DNA from: Ruegeria halocynthiae
Lineage (GTDB): Bacteria > Pseudomonadota > Alphaproteobacteria > Rhodobacterales > Rhodobacteraceae
Direction: 5' to 3'
Length of the DNA stretch: 64,000 bases
Assembly: GCF_900106805.1 (NCBI RefSeq)
Contig: NZ_FNNP01000003.1
Coordinates: 186,001 to 250,000, forward strand
Part shown: piece after piece, positions 34,402-44,129 of the stretch
Layout of the letters: the number at the start of each line of letters is the position of its first letter
Numbering within the stretch: the first letter of the stretch is position 1
Position numbers and translations under genes: made by a program
The notes under the pieces: generated by a model
Told to the model about the DNA's origin: nothing
The model's database searches: none
What the model saw: the letters and a program-made list of their open reading frames with translations, nothing else

Positions 34402-36272
34402 CTCTTGTCGTGAAAGAAGTCATAGACCTTCTGCGCCAACCCGGCTGAAATCCCCTCGACAGCTTTCAGGTCTGCGAGATTGGCGCGGCTCACGGCCTTG
34501 GCGCTGCCAAAATGAGCCAACAAGGCCCGTTTGCGCGCGGCCCCGACCCCCGGGATTTCATCTAGCGGAGTTGCGCCAACCGCTTTAGCGCGCTTGGCGC
34601 GATGGGTGCCGATGGCAAAACGGTGCGCTTCATCCCGCAGACGCTGGATGAAGTACAGCACCGGGTCGTTACGTTTTAACGCGAAGGGGCGCTGGCCGAC
34701 GCGGTGGAACTCTTCCTTGCCGTGGTCGCGATCCACACCTTTGGCGACACCAACCATCGGGATATCCTCGACCCCGTGGGCCAGCATGATCTCATGCACT
34801 GCACTCACCTGCCCGGCCCCACCATCGATCAACAGCAGATCCGGCCACAGGCCTATAACACGATCAGGGTCTTCCTTTTGCAAGCGAGTAAAGCGGCGGC
34901 TCAGGACCTCTTTCATCATGCCGAAATCATCGCCGGGGGTCAGGTCGCCTCCCCGGATGTTGAACTTGCGATAAGCATTCTTCATGAACCCTTCGGGGCC
35001 CGCGACGATCATACCGCCCACCGCGTTGGTGCCCTGAATATGTGAATTGTCATAGACCTCGATCCGGGTTGGCGGATTCTCCAGATCGAAGGCCTCTGCC
35101 ACGCCGCGCAGCAGCTTGGCCTGTGTGGCGCTTTCTGACATCCGCCGGGCCAGCGATTCACGTGCATTGCGCAAGGCGCCTGCAATCAGTTCCTGCTTTT
35201 CCCCACGCTGGGGCACCAGGATTTCCACCTTGCGCCCGGCCTTTTCCGACAGCGCCTGTTGCATCAGATCAGCATTTTCGATCGCATCAGACAGGATCAA
35301 TTGTCGGGGTGGTTCCTTGTTGTCGTAGAATTGGCCCAGGAACGCCTCCATCACCTCGGCCGGGGACACATCAGGCCCCACCCGTGGAAAGAAGTCCTTG
35401 TTCCCCCAGTTCTGGTTGGCCCGGATGAAGAACACCTGCACGCAGGCCTGCCCACTATCCATATAAAGACCGATCACATCCGCCTCGGCCACGCTGCGGG
35501 GATTGATGCCCTGCGAGGTCTGCACCTGCGTCAGCGCCCGGATACGATCGCGCAGACCGGCGGCGCGCTCGAACTCCATCGCCTCAGACGCGGCCATCAT
35601 CTGCGCTGCCAGATCTTCCTGCACCTTGGTGGATCGGCCTGACAGGAACCGTTCGGCATCCTTAACGCTTTCGCAGTAGTCCGCCTCGGAAATCAAACCG
35701 ACACACGGCCCGGAGCAACGCTTGATTTGATAGAGCAGACAGGGCCGTGTTCGGCCGTCGAACATCGAATCCGAACAATTCCTCAGCAAGAATGCTTTCT
35801 GCAATTGGTTCAGCGTCCGATTCACCGCACCCGCGCTGGCGAATGGGCCGAAATAGGCGCCCTTTTCTTTCTTAGCGCCGCGATGCTTTTTGATCTGCGG
35901 AAAGGCATGATCCTTGGCAACCAGAATGTTTGGAAAGCTTTTGTCGTCACGCAGCAGAACATTGTACTTGGGCTTGAGCTGCTTGATCAGGTTCTGCTCA
36001 AGCAATAACGCCTCGGTTTCGGTCCGCGTGGTCAGGAACATCATCGAGGCAGTTGCGGCGATCATGCGTTCGATCCGCCCCGAATGGCCGGGGCGCGCAT
36101 AGTTGGACACCCGCGCCTTGAGGTTACGTGCCTTGCCCACATACAGAACCCGGCTGTCCCCATCCAGCATCCGATATACGCCGGGCGAATTGTCCAGCGT
36201 TTTTACATAACGCTGGACACAGGCGTATCCGGTGGATTGTGTCGATGAGTTTGGTTCGGTGCTGGCGGTCAT
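34398..36272 (-). CDS. uvrC: Excinuclease ABC subunit C
   Basis: A 624-aa nuclease that cuts both sides of a lesion in nucleotide excision repair. Domains in order: GIY-YIG nuclease (about 25-105, [21 protein letters not shown]), a Cys-rich linker ([15 protein letters not shown]), the UVR motif near residue 215, the RNase H-like endonuclease ([18 protein letters not shown] and [13 protein letters not shown]) and C-terminal helix-hairpin-helices ([21 protein letters not shown]). The ATG at 36272 is used. The 290-base AT-rich gap upstream (36273-36562) contains its promoter and no other gene. Confidence 0.98.
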   Translation of the reverse strand: MTASTEPNSSTQSTGYACVQRYVKTLDNSPGVYRMLDGDSRVLYVGKARNLKARVSNYARPGHSGRIERMIAATASMMFLTTRTETEALLLEQNLIKQLKPKYNVLLRDDKSFPNILVAKDHAFPQIKKHRGAKKEKGAYFGPFASAGAVNRTLNQLQKAFLLRNCSDSMFDGRTRPCLLYQIKRCSGPCVGLISEADYCESVKDAERFLSGRSTKVQEDLAAQMMAASEAMEFERAAGLRDRIRALTQVQTSQGINPRSVAEADVIGLYMDSGQACVQVFFIRANQNWGNKDFFPRVGPDVSPAEVMEAFLGQFYDNKEPPRQLILSDAIENADLMQQALSEKAGRKVEILVPQRGEKQELIAGALRNARESLARRMSESATQAKLLRGVAEAFDLENPPTRIEVYDNSHIQGTNAVGGMIVAGPEGFMKNAYRKFNIRGGDLTPGDDFGMMKEVLSRRFTRLQKEDPDRVIGLWPDLLLIDGGAGQVSAVHEIMLAHGVEDIPMVGVAKGVDRDHGKEEFHRVGQRPFALKRNDPVLYFIQRLRDEAHRFAIGTHRAKRAKAVGATPLDEIPGVGAARKRALLAHFGSAKAVSRANLADLKAVEGISAGLAQKVYDFFHDKS

Positions 36273-36562
36273 GGGACTGAGATATGATTCTCTGACCATG
36301 GCTGCAATCTTGTGCCCCTCAGATCAAGAGAAAACAAATCCACGATTTCTGTGGATAACTGTGCAGATAACTTTTGACGCATGGCGGTTTTCCCTTGAAT
36401 CCTTGCCTATTCGTTGATCTGCACAAAAAATAGGCACTTTATTAAGCTATTGTTTTTTAACTAAACTTTTTCCTACTTGCGACAAGTCTATGAAAATTAA
36501 GACATTTTTGTAACGCTCCAATAACAGGAATGAGAGCGGTGTAAAACTTGCAGCCGTTATGT

Positions 36563-37342
36563 CTATTCTACGCCCAGAACATCCGGCGTTTGCCAGCCCA
36601 GGTGCTGCCCACCATCGACGCATAACAACTGGCCGGTGACAGCGTGTGCATCCAGAAAGTACCCCAGTGCAGCCGTGATATCGGATGGGTTTGCCCCACG
36701 CTCCAGAATTGTGTTCTGGCGCTGCGCGCTAAAGTGCTTATCGCTTTGCCGATGACCCTGCAGAGTCGGCCCCGGGCCAATCGCGTTCACGCGGATCGCG
36801 GGTGTCAGGGCCTGCGCTGCCGTCTGGGTCAGGGCCCACAAACCCATCTTTGCAATCGTGTATGACATGAATTCCGGGGTCAGCTTGCGCACCCGCATGT
36901 CTACCATGTTCACGATCAGACCAACGGCCTGCGGCTCTTTTTGATCATCCAGTTCCGGCTGCAATCCCTGTTCGGCCATAGCCTGCGTCAAGACAAATGG
37001 TGCACGCAGATTGCTGTCGAGGTGCCGGTCCCAGCTTTGGCGGGTCGCTGTGTGGATGTTATCGTATTCAAAGATTGAGGCGTTGTTGACCAGACAGGTG
37101 ATCGGCCCACCCAGCGCGCTGGCGGCGCGGGGCAACAATGTGCTGACCTGGCTCTCATCCAACAGATCAGCCTGCAGCGCAATTGAGGCGCGGCCCAACG
37201 CCCGAACCTCGGTCACGGTTTCCTGCGCCGCCTGTTCTGAGCTGGCATAATGGATCGCCACATCCATCCCCCGTTGCGCCAGATAAAGCGCCATGGCGCG
37301 GCCAAGGCGTTTACCGGCGCCGGTCACCAGTGCTCGGCTCAT
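36563..37342 (-). CDS. Short-chain dehydrogenase, FolM/pteridine reductase-like
   Basis: A 259-aa SDR. The NADP site is TGAGKRLGRAMAL (about residues 7-19) and the NNAS motif is near residue 88. The catalytic set reads D-Y-K in NMVDMRVRKLTPEFMSYTIAK rather than the usual S-Y-K; aspartate at that place is a mark of pteridine reductases and FolM (dihydromonapterin reductase). Reduction of a pterin such as dihydrofolate or dihydromonapterin is therefore the best guess. GGGAGAGAG precedes the ATG at 37342. It follows the exchanger gene by 20 bases, the last member of a four-gene operon. Confidence 0.9.
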   Translation of the reverse strand: MSRALVTGAGKRLGRAMALYLAQRGMDVAIHYASSEQAAQETVTEVRALGRASIALQADLLDESQVSTLLPRAASALGGPITCLVNNASIFEYDNIHTATRQSWDRHLDSNLRAPFVLTQAMAEQGLQPELDDQKEPQAVGLIVNMVDMRVRKLTPEFMSYTIAKMGLWALTQTAAQALTPAIRVNAIGPGPTLQGHRQSDKHFSAQRQNTILERGANPSDITAALGYFLDAHAVTGQLLCVDGGQHLGWQTPDVLGVE

Positions 37343-37362
37343 AAGCTCTCTCCCTTGGTAGG

Positions 37363-38325
37363 TCAGGCTAACAGGATCGCAATATAGAACACATAGAGCA
37401 GTGTCAGAATCAGACCCCAGATACGCGTAATGTCCTGCTTGAAGAAGACAAACGGGGCCAACAACAGTGAAGAGCCCAGCATCACCCACAGATCGAATCG
37501 CAGAAATTCAGGATCGACCGGAATATTTCCAAACAGGGTTGCGATACCAACAATAGCCAACAGATTGAACATGTTCGATCCGATAACATTGCCCAGCGCG
37601 ACATCCGCCTGCCGGCGCAATGCCGCCATGACTGTTGTGGCCAGTTCCGGCAATGACGTGCCAACCGCGATCAGGGTGAGGCCGATCACCGTATCACTCA
37701 CACCGTAATGCTGGGCAATCATGGTTGCATTTTCCACCAGCAAATGTGCGCCCATTGGCAAGCCAACCAGACCGAGGATCAAATAGACCGCTACCTTCCA
37801 GTAGGGCATGTCGGGGTCTGCTTCCTCAAGACTTTCCAACTCGTCGTCTTCAGCACAGGCTTCACCGCAGGCTTTGCGATGGGCGTGCGCCTCACGAATG
37901 GCATTGGCGAGGACCAAGGCCAACGCTGTAAGCAGGATGGCCCCGCTGATCAGATTAAAGACTCCGCAAAAGGCCAGCCCGATAAACAGGACCGAAGCGA
38001 TCAGCATGAAAAGGTAATTCTTGCGGCTGTTGCATTCGCTGGTGTGCAGCGTCGCCAGCAGTGCTGGCAAGCCCAGCACCAGCAGTATATTCGCCGTGTT
38101 CGATCCCACCACGTTGCCCAACGCAATACCCGGTGCGTTTTCCTTGATAGCGCTGATCGCAATCAGCAGCTCGGGCGCCGAGGTACCAAAGGCCACGATG
38201 GTCAGGCTGACGATCAGAGCAGGGACGCCCAGTCGCAGGCTGAGGTTCACCGCCCCGCGCACCAACGCATCCCCTGCCAACAGCAGGATCAGCAGCCCGA
38301 GAGCAGAGAACAGCCACGCCGTCAT
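37363..38325 (-). CDS. Calcium/sodium antiporter, CaCA family
   Basis: A 320-aa exchanger with two inverted repeats of five helices. The alpha motifs are LTIVAFGTSAPELLIAISA (about residues 42-60) and LTLIAVGTSLPELATTVMAAL (about 203-223), each followed by GNVVGSN or GNVIGSN, the ion site of the K+-independent YrbG type. A short acidic, cysteine-containing cytoplasmic loop (CGEACAEDDELESLEE) separates the halves. It should exchange Ca2+ for Na+ across the inner membrane. Its ATG overlaps the stop of the upstream zinc-ribbon microprotein. Confidence 0.94.
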   Translation of the reverse strand: MTAWLFSALGLLILLLAGDALVRGAVNLSLRLGVPALIVSLTIVAFGTSAPELLIAISAIKENAPGIALGNVVGSNTANILLVLGLPALLATLHTSECNSRKNYLFMLIASVLFIGLAFCGVFNLISGAILLTALALVLANAIREAHAHRKACGEACAEDDELESLEEADPDMPYWKVAVYLILGLVGLPMGAHLLVENATMIAQHYGVSDTVIGLTLIAVGTSLPELATTVMAALRRQADVALGNVIGSNMFNLLAIVGIATLFGNIPVDPEFLRFDLWVMLGSSLLLAPFVFFKQDITRIWGLILTLLYVFYIAILLA

Positions 38326-38492
38326 CCACGGCCTCCTTTATCGCAAGGACACGGGCCTTTGCCGATCCGAAAGCGCCCACAGCGGGGGCATTTGGCCGAG
38401 CTCAGCCGTTTCTGGCCCGGAAAGCGCAGCTTACCGAACATCGCCAGAACGCCCATGGCAACCAAAAACAGGGTGACGATCTTAATGATCAC
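38322..38492 (-). CDS. Zinc-ribbon-like membrane microprotein
   Basis: A 56-aa protein that starts with GTG at 38492, one base after the stop of the S49 peptidase gene, and ends overlapping the antiporter ATG (ATGA). Residues 2-20 form one transmembrane helix (IIKIVTLFLVAMGVLAMFG). The tail has four cysteines, CPRCG and CPC, arranged like a small zinc ribbon. Short genes of this form are easily missed because a longer frame extends upstream. The tight junctions on both sides support it as real. Function unknown. Confidence 0.8.
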   Translation of the reverse strand: MIIKIVTLFLVAMGVLAMFGKLRFPGQKRLSSAKCPRCGRFRIGKGPCPCDKGGRG

Positions 38493-38493
38493 G

Positions 38494-39291
38494 TCACAGC
38501 CCGAAACGCGCATAGGCAGCGCGCTCCTCAAGCCCGGCGATGGCATCCTGCGCCATCGAGGCCCCAAAGCGCGACCAGATCGGCTTACGCAGGCCGTAGC
38601 GGCGGAATTTGACCTTATCGCCAAACTTTTCCTGCATTTTGGGCTTCAAATGCGCGATCCCGTCGATCAGGCCCAGCTCTTGCGCGCGACGCGCCAGCCA
38701 AACCTCGCCATTGAACAGATCAGCGCTGGTATCCAACTTGCCGATTCGGCGAGATTTCACGTGATCGATGAAGTTCCCGTGGATATCACCCAGCAACCCC
38801 TTGAGACGTGCCACGTCTTCTTTCTTTTCGGGGGTAAACGGGTCAAGCATTGATTTCGACTGACCCGCCGTGTGCACCCGTCTTTCAATGCCCTGACGCG
38901 CCAGAAAGACATGCGCACCGAACCCCGAAGAGATCACGCCTATTGATCCCAGAACCGAACTGTCATCAGCCCAAATTTCATCTGCCGACGCCGCCAGCCA
39001 GTATCCGCCCGAGGCGGCCACATCTTCAACGAAGGCATAGACAGGGATATCAAGTTCTTCGGCCAGACGCCGGATACGCGCGCCAATCAATGAGCTTTGG
39101 ACAGGCGATCCACCCGGCGAATTGACCTCAAGCGCGACGGCGGCAGGTTTGCCTTTGCGAAAGGCCTTTTCCAGAACCGGTGCCAAGGCAGTGGCATTCA
39201 TCGACCCGCGACCGGCCATTCCGATAGCACCGGACAGGCGAACGACGGCCACCAATGGCTGCTTTTTCATGAAGGGCAGGCTGAGTTTCAT
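38494..39291 (-). CDS. S49 family peptidase (SppA/SohB-like)
   Basis: A 265-aa serine peptidase of the signal-peptide-peptidase A group, which degrades remnant signal peptides or membrane proteins. The sequence has VALEVNSPGGSPVQSS (about residues 53-68), the nucleophile serine in VAASGGYWLAASADEIWAD (about 97-115) and GSIGVISSGFG; the general-base lysine is expected in RRVHTAGQSKSMLDPFTPEKKED. The protein lacks the duplicated N-terminal half of long SppA. Start ATG 39291. First gene of an operon with the microprotein, the Ca2+ antiporter and the FolM-like reductase. Confidence 0.92.
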   Translation of the reverse strand: MKLSLPFMKKQPLVAVVRLSGAIGMAGRGSMNATALAPVLEKAFRKGKPAAVALEVNSPGGSPVQSSLIGARIRRLAEELDIPVYAFVEDVAASGGYWLAASADEIWADDSSVLGSIGVISSGFGAHVFLARQGIERRVHTAGQSKSMLDPFTPEKKEDVARLKGLLGDIHGNFIDHVKSRRIGKLDTSADLFNGEVWLARRAQELGLIDGIAHLKPKMQEKFGDKVKFRRYGLRKPIWSRFGASMAQDAIAGLEERAAYARFGL

Positions 39292-39395
39292 GGAAGCCGA
39301 TGTAGAGCGCGCCGAGGCCGTAAACAAGAGACCCGAAGCGCCATAAACGCGACGTGAACCAATTTCACACACCTGATGGGCAAAAATGCAACGCC

Positions 39396-40157
39396 CTAGC
39401 TGCGGATACGCCAGCCGGTTTTGAATATCCAACCGATGATCGCAAGGCAGATTCCGGTGAAGGCCAGTATGGCCAGAAGGCTCCAGAAAATAGGCACATC
39501 GGCGATACCGTAGAATGACCAGCGAAAGCCTGAAATCAGGTAGACTACAGGGTTGAACAGCGTGATCGTCTGCCAGAGGGGCGGCAGCATCGAGATCGAA
39601 TAGAACGTTCCACCCAGAAAGATCAGGGGCGTCACGACAAGTTGAGGGACTAGCGACATCTGCTCAAAATTCCCGGCCCAGATCCCCACGATAAATCCCA
39701 GCAGCGAAAAACTAAGGCAAGACAGGATCAGGAACGCCGCCATGGCAAAGGGGTGTTCTATGCGAATGTCGACGAAGAACGTCGCGGTGGCCAGAATGAC
39801 AAGACCCACGAACAACGCTTTGGTTGCCGCCGCGCCCACATATCCGATCACAATCTCAATAAAATTGACCGGGGCCGACAACAGCTCGTAAATCGTACCC
39901 AAAAACTTGGGGAAATAGATTCCGAAAGATGCGTTCGAGATCGACAGCATCACCACCGACAGCATGATGAGGCCGGGCACGATGAAAGCACCGTACGAGA
40001 CGCCCTCGATCTCCTGAATACGGCTACCAATCGCGGTGCCAAACACCACGAAATAAAGAGAGGTCGACAGCACCGGCGACAAAAAGCTCTGCGCAAGAGT
40101 GCGGAAGAACCGGGCCATTTCGAACCGGTAGATGGCGGCAATCGCGGACCAGTTCAT
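39396..40157 (-). CDS. ABC-2 type transporter permease
   Basis: A 253-aa permease with six hydrophobic helices of the ABC-2 (YadH/NodJ-like) family. The conserved blocks [29 protein letters not shown] and [24 protein letters not shown] are visible. It pairs with the ATP-binding subunit encoded just upstream (4-base overlap), making a two-component exporter of a YadG/YadH type. The exported substrate is unknown. Confidence 0.94.
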   Translation of the reverse strand: MNWSAIAAIYRFEMARFFRTLAQSFLSPVLSTSLYFVVFGTAIGSRIQEIEGVSYGAFIVPGLIMLSVVMLSISNASFGIYFPKFLGTIYELLSAPVNFIEIVIGYVGAAATKALFVGLVILATATFFVDIRIEHPFAMAAFLILSCLSFSLLGFIVGIWAGNFEQMSLVPQLVVTPLIFLGGTFYSISMLPPLWQTITLFNPVVYLISGFRWSFYGIADVPIFWSLLAILAFTGICLAIIGWIFKTGWRIRS

Positions 40158-41083
40158 GCGGGTTCTCCGGACACGAGGTTGACGAATATCTCTTCCAGGC
40201 TCGACTGACGGGTCTGAACGTCGCGCAATACCAGCCCGGCCTGCGCCACATCGTTGAGAAGGGTGGTGATCCCGGTACGTTCGGCATGGGTGTCGTAGGT
40301 ATAGATCAACGCATCCCCGGCGCCATTAAGTGTCAGATTATGCTCTGACAGGCTTTGGGGAATGGTCGAAACAGGCTCGGTCAGCATGACCTCGATCTGT
40401 TTCTTACCCATCTGCGCCATCAGAGTGTCCTTGTCCTTTACCAGCAGAAGCTCACCCTTGTCGATCACGCCCACCCGGTCAGCGATCGCCTCGGCCTCTT
40501 CGATGTAGTGAGTCGTCAGGATGATGGTGACGCCGGCCTGTTTCAGTTCGGCGACGATTTCCCACATGTCCTTGCGCAACTCGACATCCACTCCGGCAGT
40601 GGGTTCATCCAGAAACAGCACGCGCGGCTCATGGGCCAGAGCCTTGGCAATCAGCACACGGCGTTTCATGCCGCCAGACAGTTCCTTGATTGCATTGCGG
40701 CGCTTATCCCAAAGGGACAGCTTGCGCAGTATCACCTCAATCCGGGCATTGTCACTGCCATGACCGAACAGCCCACGTGAGAAGCGGACGGTGTTCCAAA
40801 CCTTCTCAAACGGCTCTAGAGCGATCTCTTGCGGCACTAGACCGATCATCTTGCGGGCCGCGCGAAACTCGGTCTGGATATCATATCCACCCACTGTCAC
40901 CGAACCGGAAGTCGGAGTGGTGATGCCGCAAACGGTGGAAATCAGTGTTGTTTTACCAGCACCATTGGGGCCTAACAGCGCAAGAATCTCACCTTCTTCA
41001 ATGTCCAGAGACACGCCTTTCAGCGCCTCAAAACCATCAGCGTAGGATTTCCGCAAATCGCGGATGGACAAAATGGTGGTCAT
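40154..41083 (-). CDS. ABC transporter ATP-binding protein
   Basis: A 309-aa ATPase. Walker A is GPNGAGKTT (about residues 38-46), the signature LSGGMKRRV is near 139 and Walker B is [12 protein letters not shown] (about 160). The C-terminal 85 residues form the regulatory tail typical of DrrA/YadG-type exporters. It works with the permease gene that overlaps its stop. The start ATG at 41083 follows a weak GGGAACG site. Confidence 0.95.
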   Translation of the reverse strand: MTTILSIRDLRKSYADGFEALKGVSLDIEEGEILALLGPNGAGKTTLISTVCGITTPTSGSVTVGGYDIQTEFRAARKMIGLVPQEIALEPFEKVWNTVRFSRGLFGHGSDNARIEVILRKLSLWDKRRNAIKELSGGMKRRVLIAKALAHEPRVLFLDEPTAGVDVELRKDMWEIVAELKQAGVTIILTTHYIEEAEAIADRVGVIDKGELLLVKDKDTLMAQMGKKQIEVMLTEPVSTIPQSLSEHNLTLNGAGDALIYTYDTHAERTGITTLLNDVAQAGLVLRDVQTRQSSLEEIFVNLVSGEPA

Positions 41084-41174
41084 GCGTTCCCTCGTTCTGG
41101 TCCCGCAACCTATCGCGGTGGACCATCAGGGAACAGTCCAATTCCGCACAGTGTCATGCGCATGTATGCAGGGC

Positions 41175-41690
41175 TTAGTCTCGTCCGGTCAGACGACCCA
41201 ACCACCCCTTTTTGGCTTCTTCTCCGGCGTCTTCGTCTTCCCGTGGCGGGCCTTCGAAATGCTCTTGCAGATTGGCAAAGAACTGGTCGGCCATCTTCTT
41301 GGCAAATCCATCGATCAGGCGGCTGCCCAGCTGCGCCAATTTACCGCCCACCTTGGCATCAACCTCATAGGTCAGGACAGTGCCACCAGACTCACCGGGC
41401 TCGAACGTCACATTCGCACTGCCTTTGGCAAAGCCTGCCGCCCCACCCTTGCCCTCACCCGCGATGGTCAGACGTTTCGGTTCAATCATGTCCGACATGG
41501 TAACGGTGCCTTTGAAGGTCGCCTTAACGGGACCAACTTTTTGCACCACAATCGCATTATACCCCTCAGCCGGGTCGCCTGTGATTTCTTGTGCACCGCT
41601 GATGCATGCTTTCAGCACTTCGGGGTCCAGCAAGGCAGAATAAACGTCGGCAGGTGGTGCCTGAATTTCGCGGGTATCGCTTAACTGCAT
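41175..41690 (-). CDS. CoxG-like SRPBCC family protein
   Basis: A 171-aa member of the carbon monoxide dehydrogenase subunit G (CoxG) family, START/SRPBCC fold. Residues 1-145 show MQLSDTREIQAPPADVYSALLDPEVLKACISGAQEI and the KVGPVKATFKGTVTMSDM...GSANVTFEP...LTYEVDAKVGGKLAQLGSRLID pattern; the tail is charged. CoxG of Mo-hydroxylase clusters helps anchor or mature the enzyme, but no cox genes are nearby, so a general lipid- or quinone-binding role is possible. Start ATG 41690; the frame upstream is not coding. Confidence 0.9.
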   Translation of the reverse strand: MQLSDTREIQAPPADVYSALLDPEVLKACISGAQEITGDPAEGYNAIVVQKVGPVKATFKGTVTMSDMIEPKRLTIAGEGKGGAAGFAKGSANVTFEPGESGGTVLTYEVDAKVGGKLAQLGSRLIDGFAKKMADQFFANLQEHFEGPPREDEDAGEEAKKGWLGRLTGRD

Positions 41691-41835
41691 CCGAGAACCT
41701 CTTTCATACCTACGGCAGACCAAAATAGACCTAGCCCTGAAATGCCTATGCAAGCAACCCAATTGCACGGGCCGGGGTAACTCTACGCTTGCATTCACAC
41801 CGTCATGCAGAAACCCTGCACCACAGGAGGGACCC

Positions 41836-42930
41836 ATGCTGAACGGAATTCGTATCGTCGAAGTCGAGGGGCTCGGCCCGGGCCCTTTCGCTGCCATGTT
41901 GCTGGCGGATATGGGTGCTGACGTCATTACCATACATCGCAAGGGGTCTGCGATTACCCCCGGAATGCCCGAGCGTTCCCTTCTGGACCGAGGTAAGCGA
42001 TCCATTGCTCTGGATCTCAAGGACTCACGGGATCTAAGCATAGCGAAACGCCTGATCGCGACTGCAGATGCGCTGATCGAAGGATTTCGCCCTGGCGTGA
42101 TGGAAAAGCTTGGGTTGGGACCGGAGGACTGCCATCAGATCAACCCGAAATTGGTCTACGGTCGGATGACGGGCTGGGGGCAACGAAGCCCTTTGTCCAA
42201 CACTGCGGGCCATGATCTCAACTATATCGCACTTTCGGGGGCTTTGTCATACGCGTCCCCACCCGGCGAACCACCGATTACACCCGCAACGCTTGTCGGG
42301 GATATCGGCGGTGGCGCGATGTATCTGGTCGCGGGCCTGCTCGCCGGGCTTCTGAATGCCCGGAGTACCGACAAAGGCACGGTGGTAGACGCCGCCATCT
42401 ACGATGGCTCGGCCCATATGATGAACCTGCTGATGAGCCTGCGCCAAACCGGCAACCTGTCCGATACAAGAGGCTCAAGCCTGCTGGATGGCCCGCATTG
42501 GAGCCGAACCTATGCCTGCGCCGATGGTGGCTTCATATCAGTCCAATGTCTGGAGCCAAAATTCTATGCTCGCTTTCTCGAAATTCTTGGGCTCAGCGAT
42601 GATGCGGAATTCGCTCAGCAATATGAACAATCCGCGTGGCCCCACCTGACAGAGCGGATGAAGGAAATATTTGCGCAGAAACCGCGCGACGAATGGGCCG
42701 CGCTATTCCAGAATACAGATGCTTGTGTTGCGCCGGTCCTAAGCCCGCAAGAGGCGCAGGGTCATCCCATGAACGCGGCACGCCAAACGTGGATCGACCA
42801 CGACGAGATACCCCAAGCAGCGGCGGCCCCAAGGTTCTCAACCTACAACTGGCACCCTCAACCCAGCCCTAAACGCGGAGAACACACACAGGAAATTCTA
42901 AACGACCTCCCGCCTGCTTCATCTGGCTGA
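41836..42930 (+). CDS. CaiB/BaiF CoA-transferase family protein (alpha-methylacyl-CoA racemase-like)
   Basis: A 364-aa class III CoA-transferase family protein. It opens MLNGIRIVEVEGLGPGPFAAMLLADMGADVI and has the TGWGQRSPLSNTAGHDLNYIALSG block with the catalytic aspartate near residue 122 typical of alpha-methylacyl-CoA racemases. AGGAGG lies just before the ATG. It may racemise 2-methylacyl-CoA in branched fatty acid breakdown, or transfer CoA; the two cannot be separated by eye. Divergent from the CoxG-like gene with a 145-base gap. Confidence 0.92.
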   Translation: MLNGIRIVEVEGLGPGPFAAMLLADMGADVITIHRKGSAITPGMPERSLLDRGKRSIALDLKDSRDLSIAKRLIATADALIEGFRPGVMEKLGLGPEDCHQINPKLVYGRMTGWGQRSPLSNTAGHDLNYIALSGALSYASPPGEPPITPATLVGDIGGGAMYLVAGLLAGLLNARSTDKGTVVDAAIYDGSAHMMNLLMSLRQTGNLSDTRGSSLLDGPHWSRTYACADGGFISVQCLEPKFYARFLEILGLSDDAEFAQQYEQSAWPHLTERMKEIFAQKPRDEWAALFQNTDACVAPVLSPQEAQGHPMNAARQTWIDHDEIPQAAAAPRFSTYNWHPQPSPKRGEHTQEILNDLPPASSG

Positions 42931-42963
42931 AAATACCTCGGGGGTGAATTGGTCGCAGGCCAA

Positions 42964-42981
42964 GAGGGGGCTGGCCCCCTC
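42964..42981. terminator. Hairpin between convergent genes
   Basis: gaggggg-ctgg-ccccctc, a 7-bp perfect stem, lies between the convergent CoA-transferase and hemE genes, 7 bases before the hemE stop. Confidence 0.6.
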
Positions 42982-42987
42982 ACGCGT

Positions 42988-44022
42988 TTACTGCCTGCGC
43001 ACCGTATCGATCATAAGCTGAACATTCTCTGGATCTGCATCTGGCGTAATCCCGTGCCCTAGGTTGAAAATATGCGGTCCGTTCGAGAAGGCCTCGACAA
43101 TCCGACATGTATCATCCACCAGCGCCTGGCCACCGGTGACCATATGCGATGAGGCCAAATTGCCCTGTACACACCCATCAGCTTGCACGTTTTCAGCAGC
43201 CCATTCAGGCGATACGGAGTTATCCAGCGCGACACAATCCACACCCGTGGCTTTCGCGAAACCGACGTAACCCTGATCTGCTTCCCTAGGGAAACCGATG
43301 ACTGGGATACCTGGATGGCGGGCCTTTACGGCGTCGGTGATCACGCGGCAGGGTTCAACGGCGTATTTCTGGAACGCGTCCCCCTTCAATGACCCCGCCC
43401 AACTATCAAAGATTTTGACAACCTCGGCGCCGGCTTCGATCTGAGCGGACAGGTATTCGATCGTGGCCGCTGTGATCTGATCCAGCAGCGCCTCGAACAG
43501 CGCTGTGTTTTCTTCGCGCAGCGCATGCGCTGGCCCCTGATCCGGAGTTCCCCGACCTGCGATCATGTAGGTCGCCACGGTCCAGGGTGCGCCCGCGAAT
43601 CCAATCAGAGTTGTCTCGGACGGAAGCTCGCGCGAAAGAAGACGCACGGTCTCATAAACCGGTGAGAGAGTTTCATGGATATCCTCAACCGGTCTCAACG
43701 CATCAAAATCCGACTGCCGGGCAATTGTCGACAAGCGTGGCCCCTCGCCAGTGACAAACCACAAATCCGCACCCAGCGCTTGGGGAACCAACAAGATGTC
43801 AGCAAACAGGATCGCGGCATCGAACCCATAGCGGCGGATGGGTTGCAGAGTAACTTCGGCGGCAAGCTCCGGATTATAGCACAAGGACAGGAAATCCCCA
43901 GCCTGCGCACGCGTGGCCCGGTATTCGGGCAGATAGCGCCCGGCCTGACGCATCATCCAGATTGGCGGGATGTCCTGCACTTCACCCGCCAGCGCCCGCA
44001 GCAATTTCTTTGTCTCGGCCAT
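42988..44022 (-). CDS. hemE: Uroporphyrinogen decarboxylase
   Basis: A 344-aa enzyme that decarboxylates uroporphyrinogen III to coproporphyrinogen III in heme and bacteriochlorophyll synthesis. The signatures [17 protein letters not shown] (about residues 20-36) and [14 protein letters not shown] (about 140) are present, with the catalytic Asp in [17 protein letters not shown]. Start ATG 44022. It is divergent from hemC with a 107-base shared promoter gap, placing two heme-pathway genes under one control region. Confidence 0.97.
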   Translation of the reverse strand: MAETKKLLRALAGEVQDIPPIWMMRQAGRYLPEYRATRAQAGDFLSLCYNPELAAEVTLQPIRRYGFDAAILFADILLVPQALGADLWFVTGEGPRLSTIARQSDFDALRPVEDIHETLSPVYETVRLLSRELPSETTLIGFAGAPWTVATYMIAGRGTPDQGPAHALREENTALFEALLDQITAATIEYLSAQIEAGAEVVKIFDSWAGSLKGDAFQKYAVEPCRVITDAVKARHPGIPVIGFPREADQGYVGFAKATGVDCVALDNSVSPEWAAENVQADGCVQGNLASSHMVTGGQALVDDTCRIVEAFSNGPHIFNLGHGITPDADPENVQLMIDTVRRQ

Positions 44023-44129
44023 TCTTGCCCCCAATCTTCCGGTCTGGTGCAACGGGTCGGGCCTCAGTGGCAATTTGTCAAGCTCTGCCCCCATTGTCAG
44101 GGCAATGTGACGCGACTAAAGCTGTGCAC

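Noticed and set aside
43962..44129. N-terminal extension of hemC by 56 codons
   Set aside because: It overlaps the start of the divergent hemE and is not related to hemC sequence.
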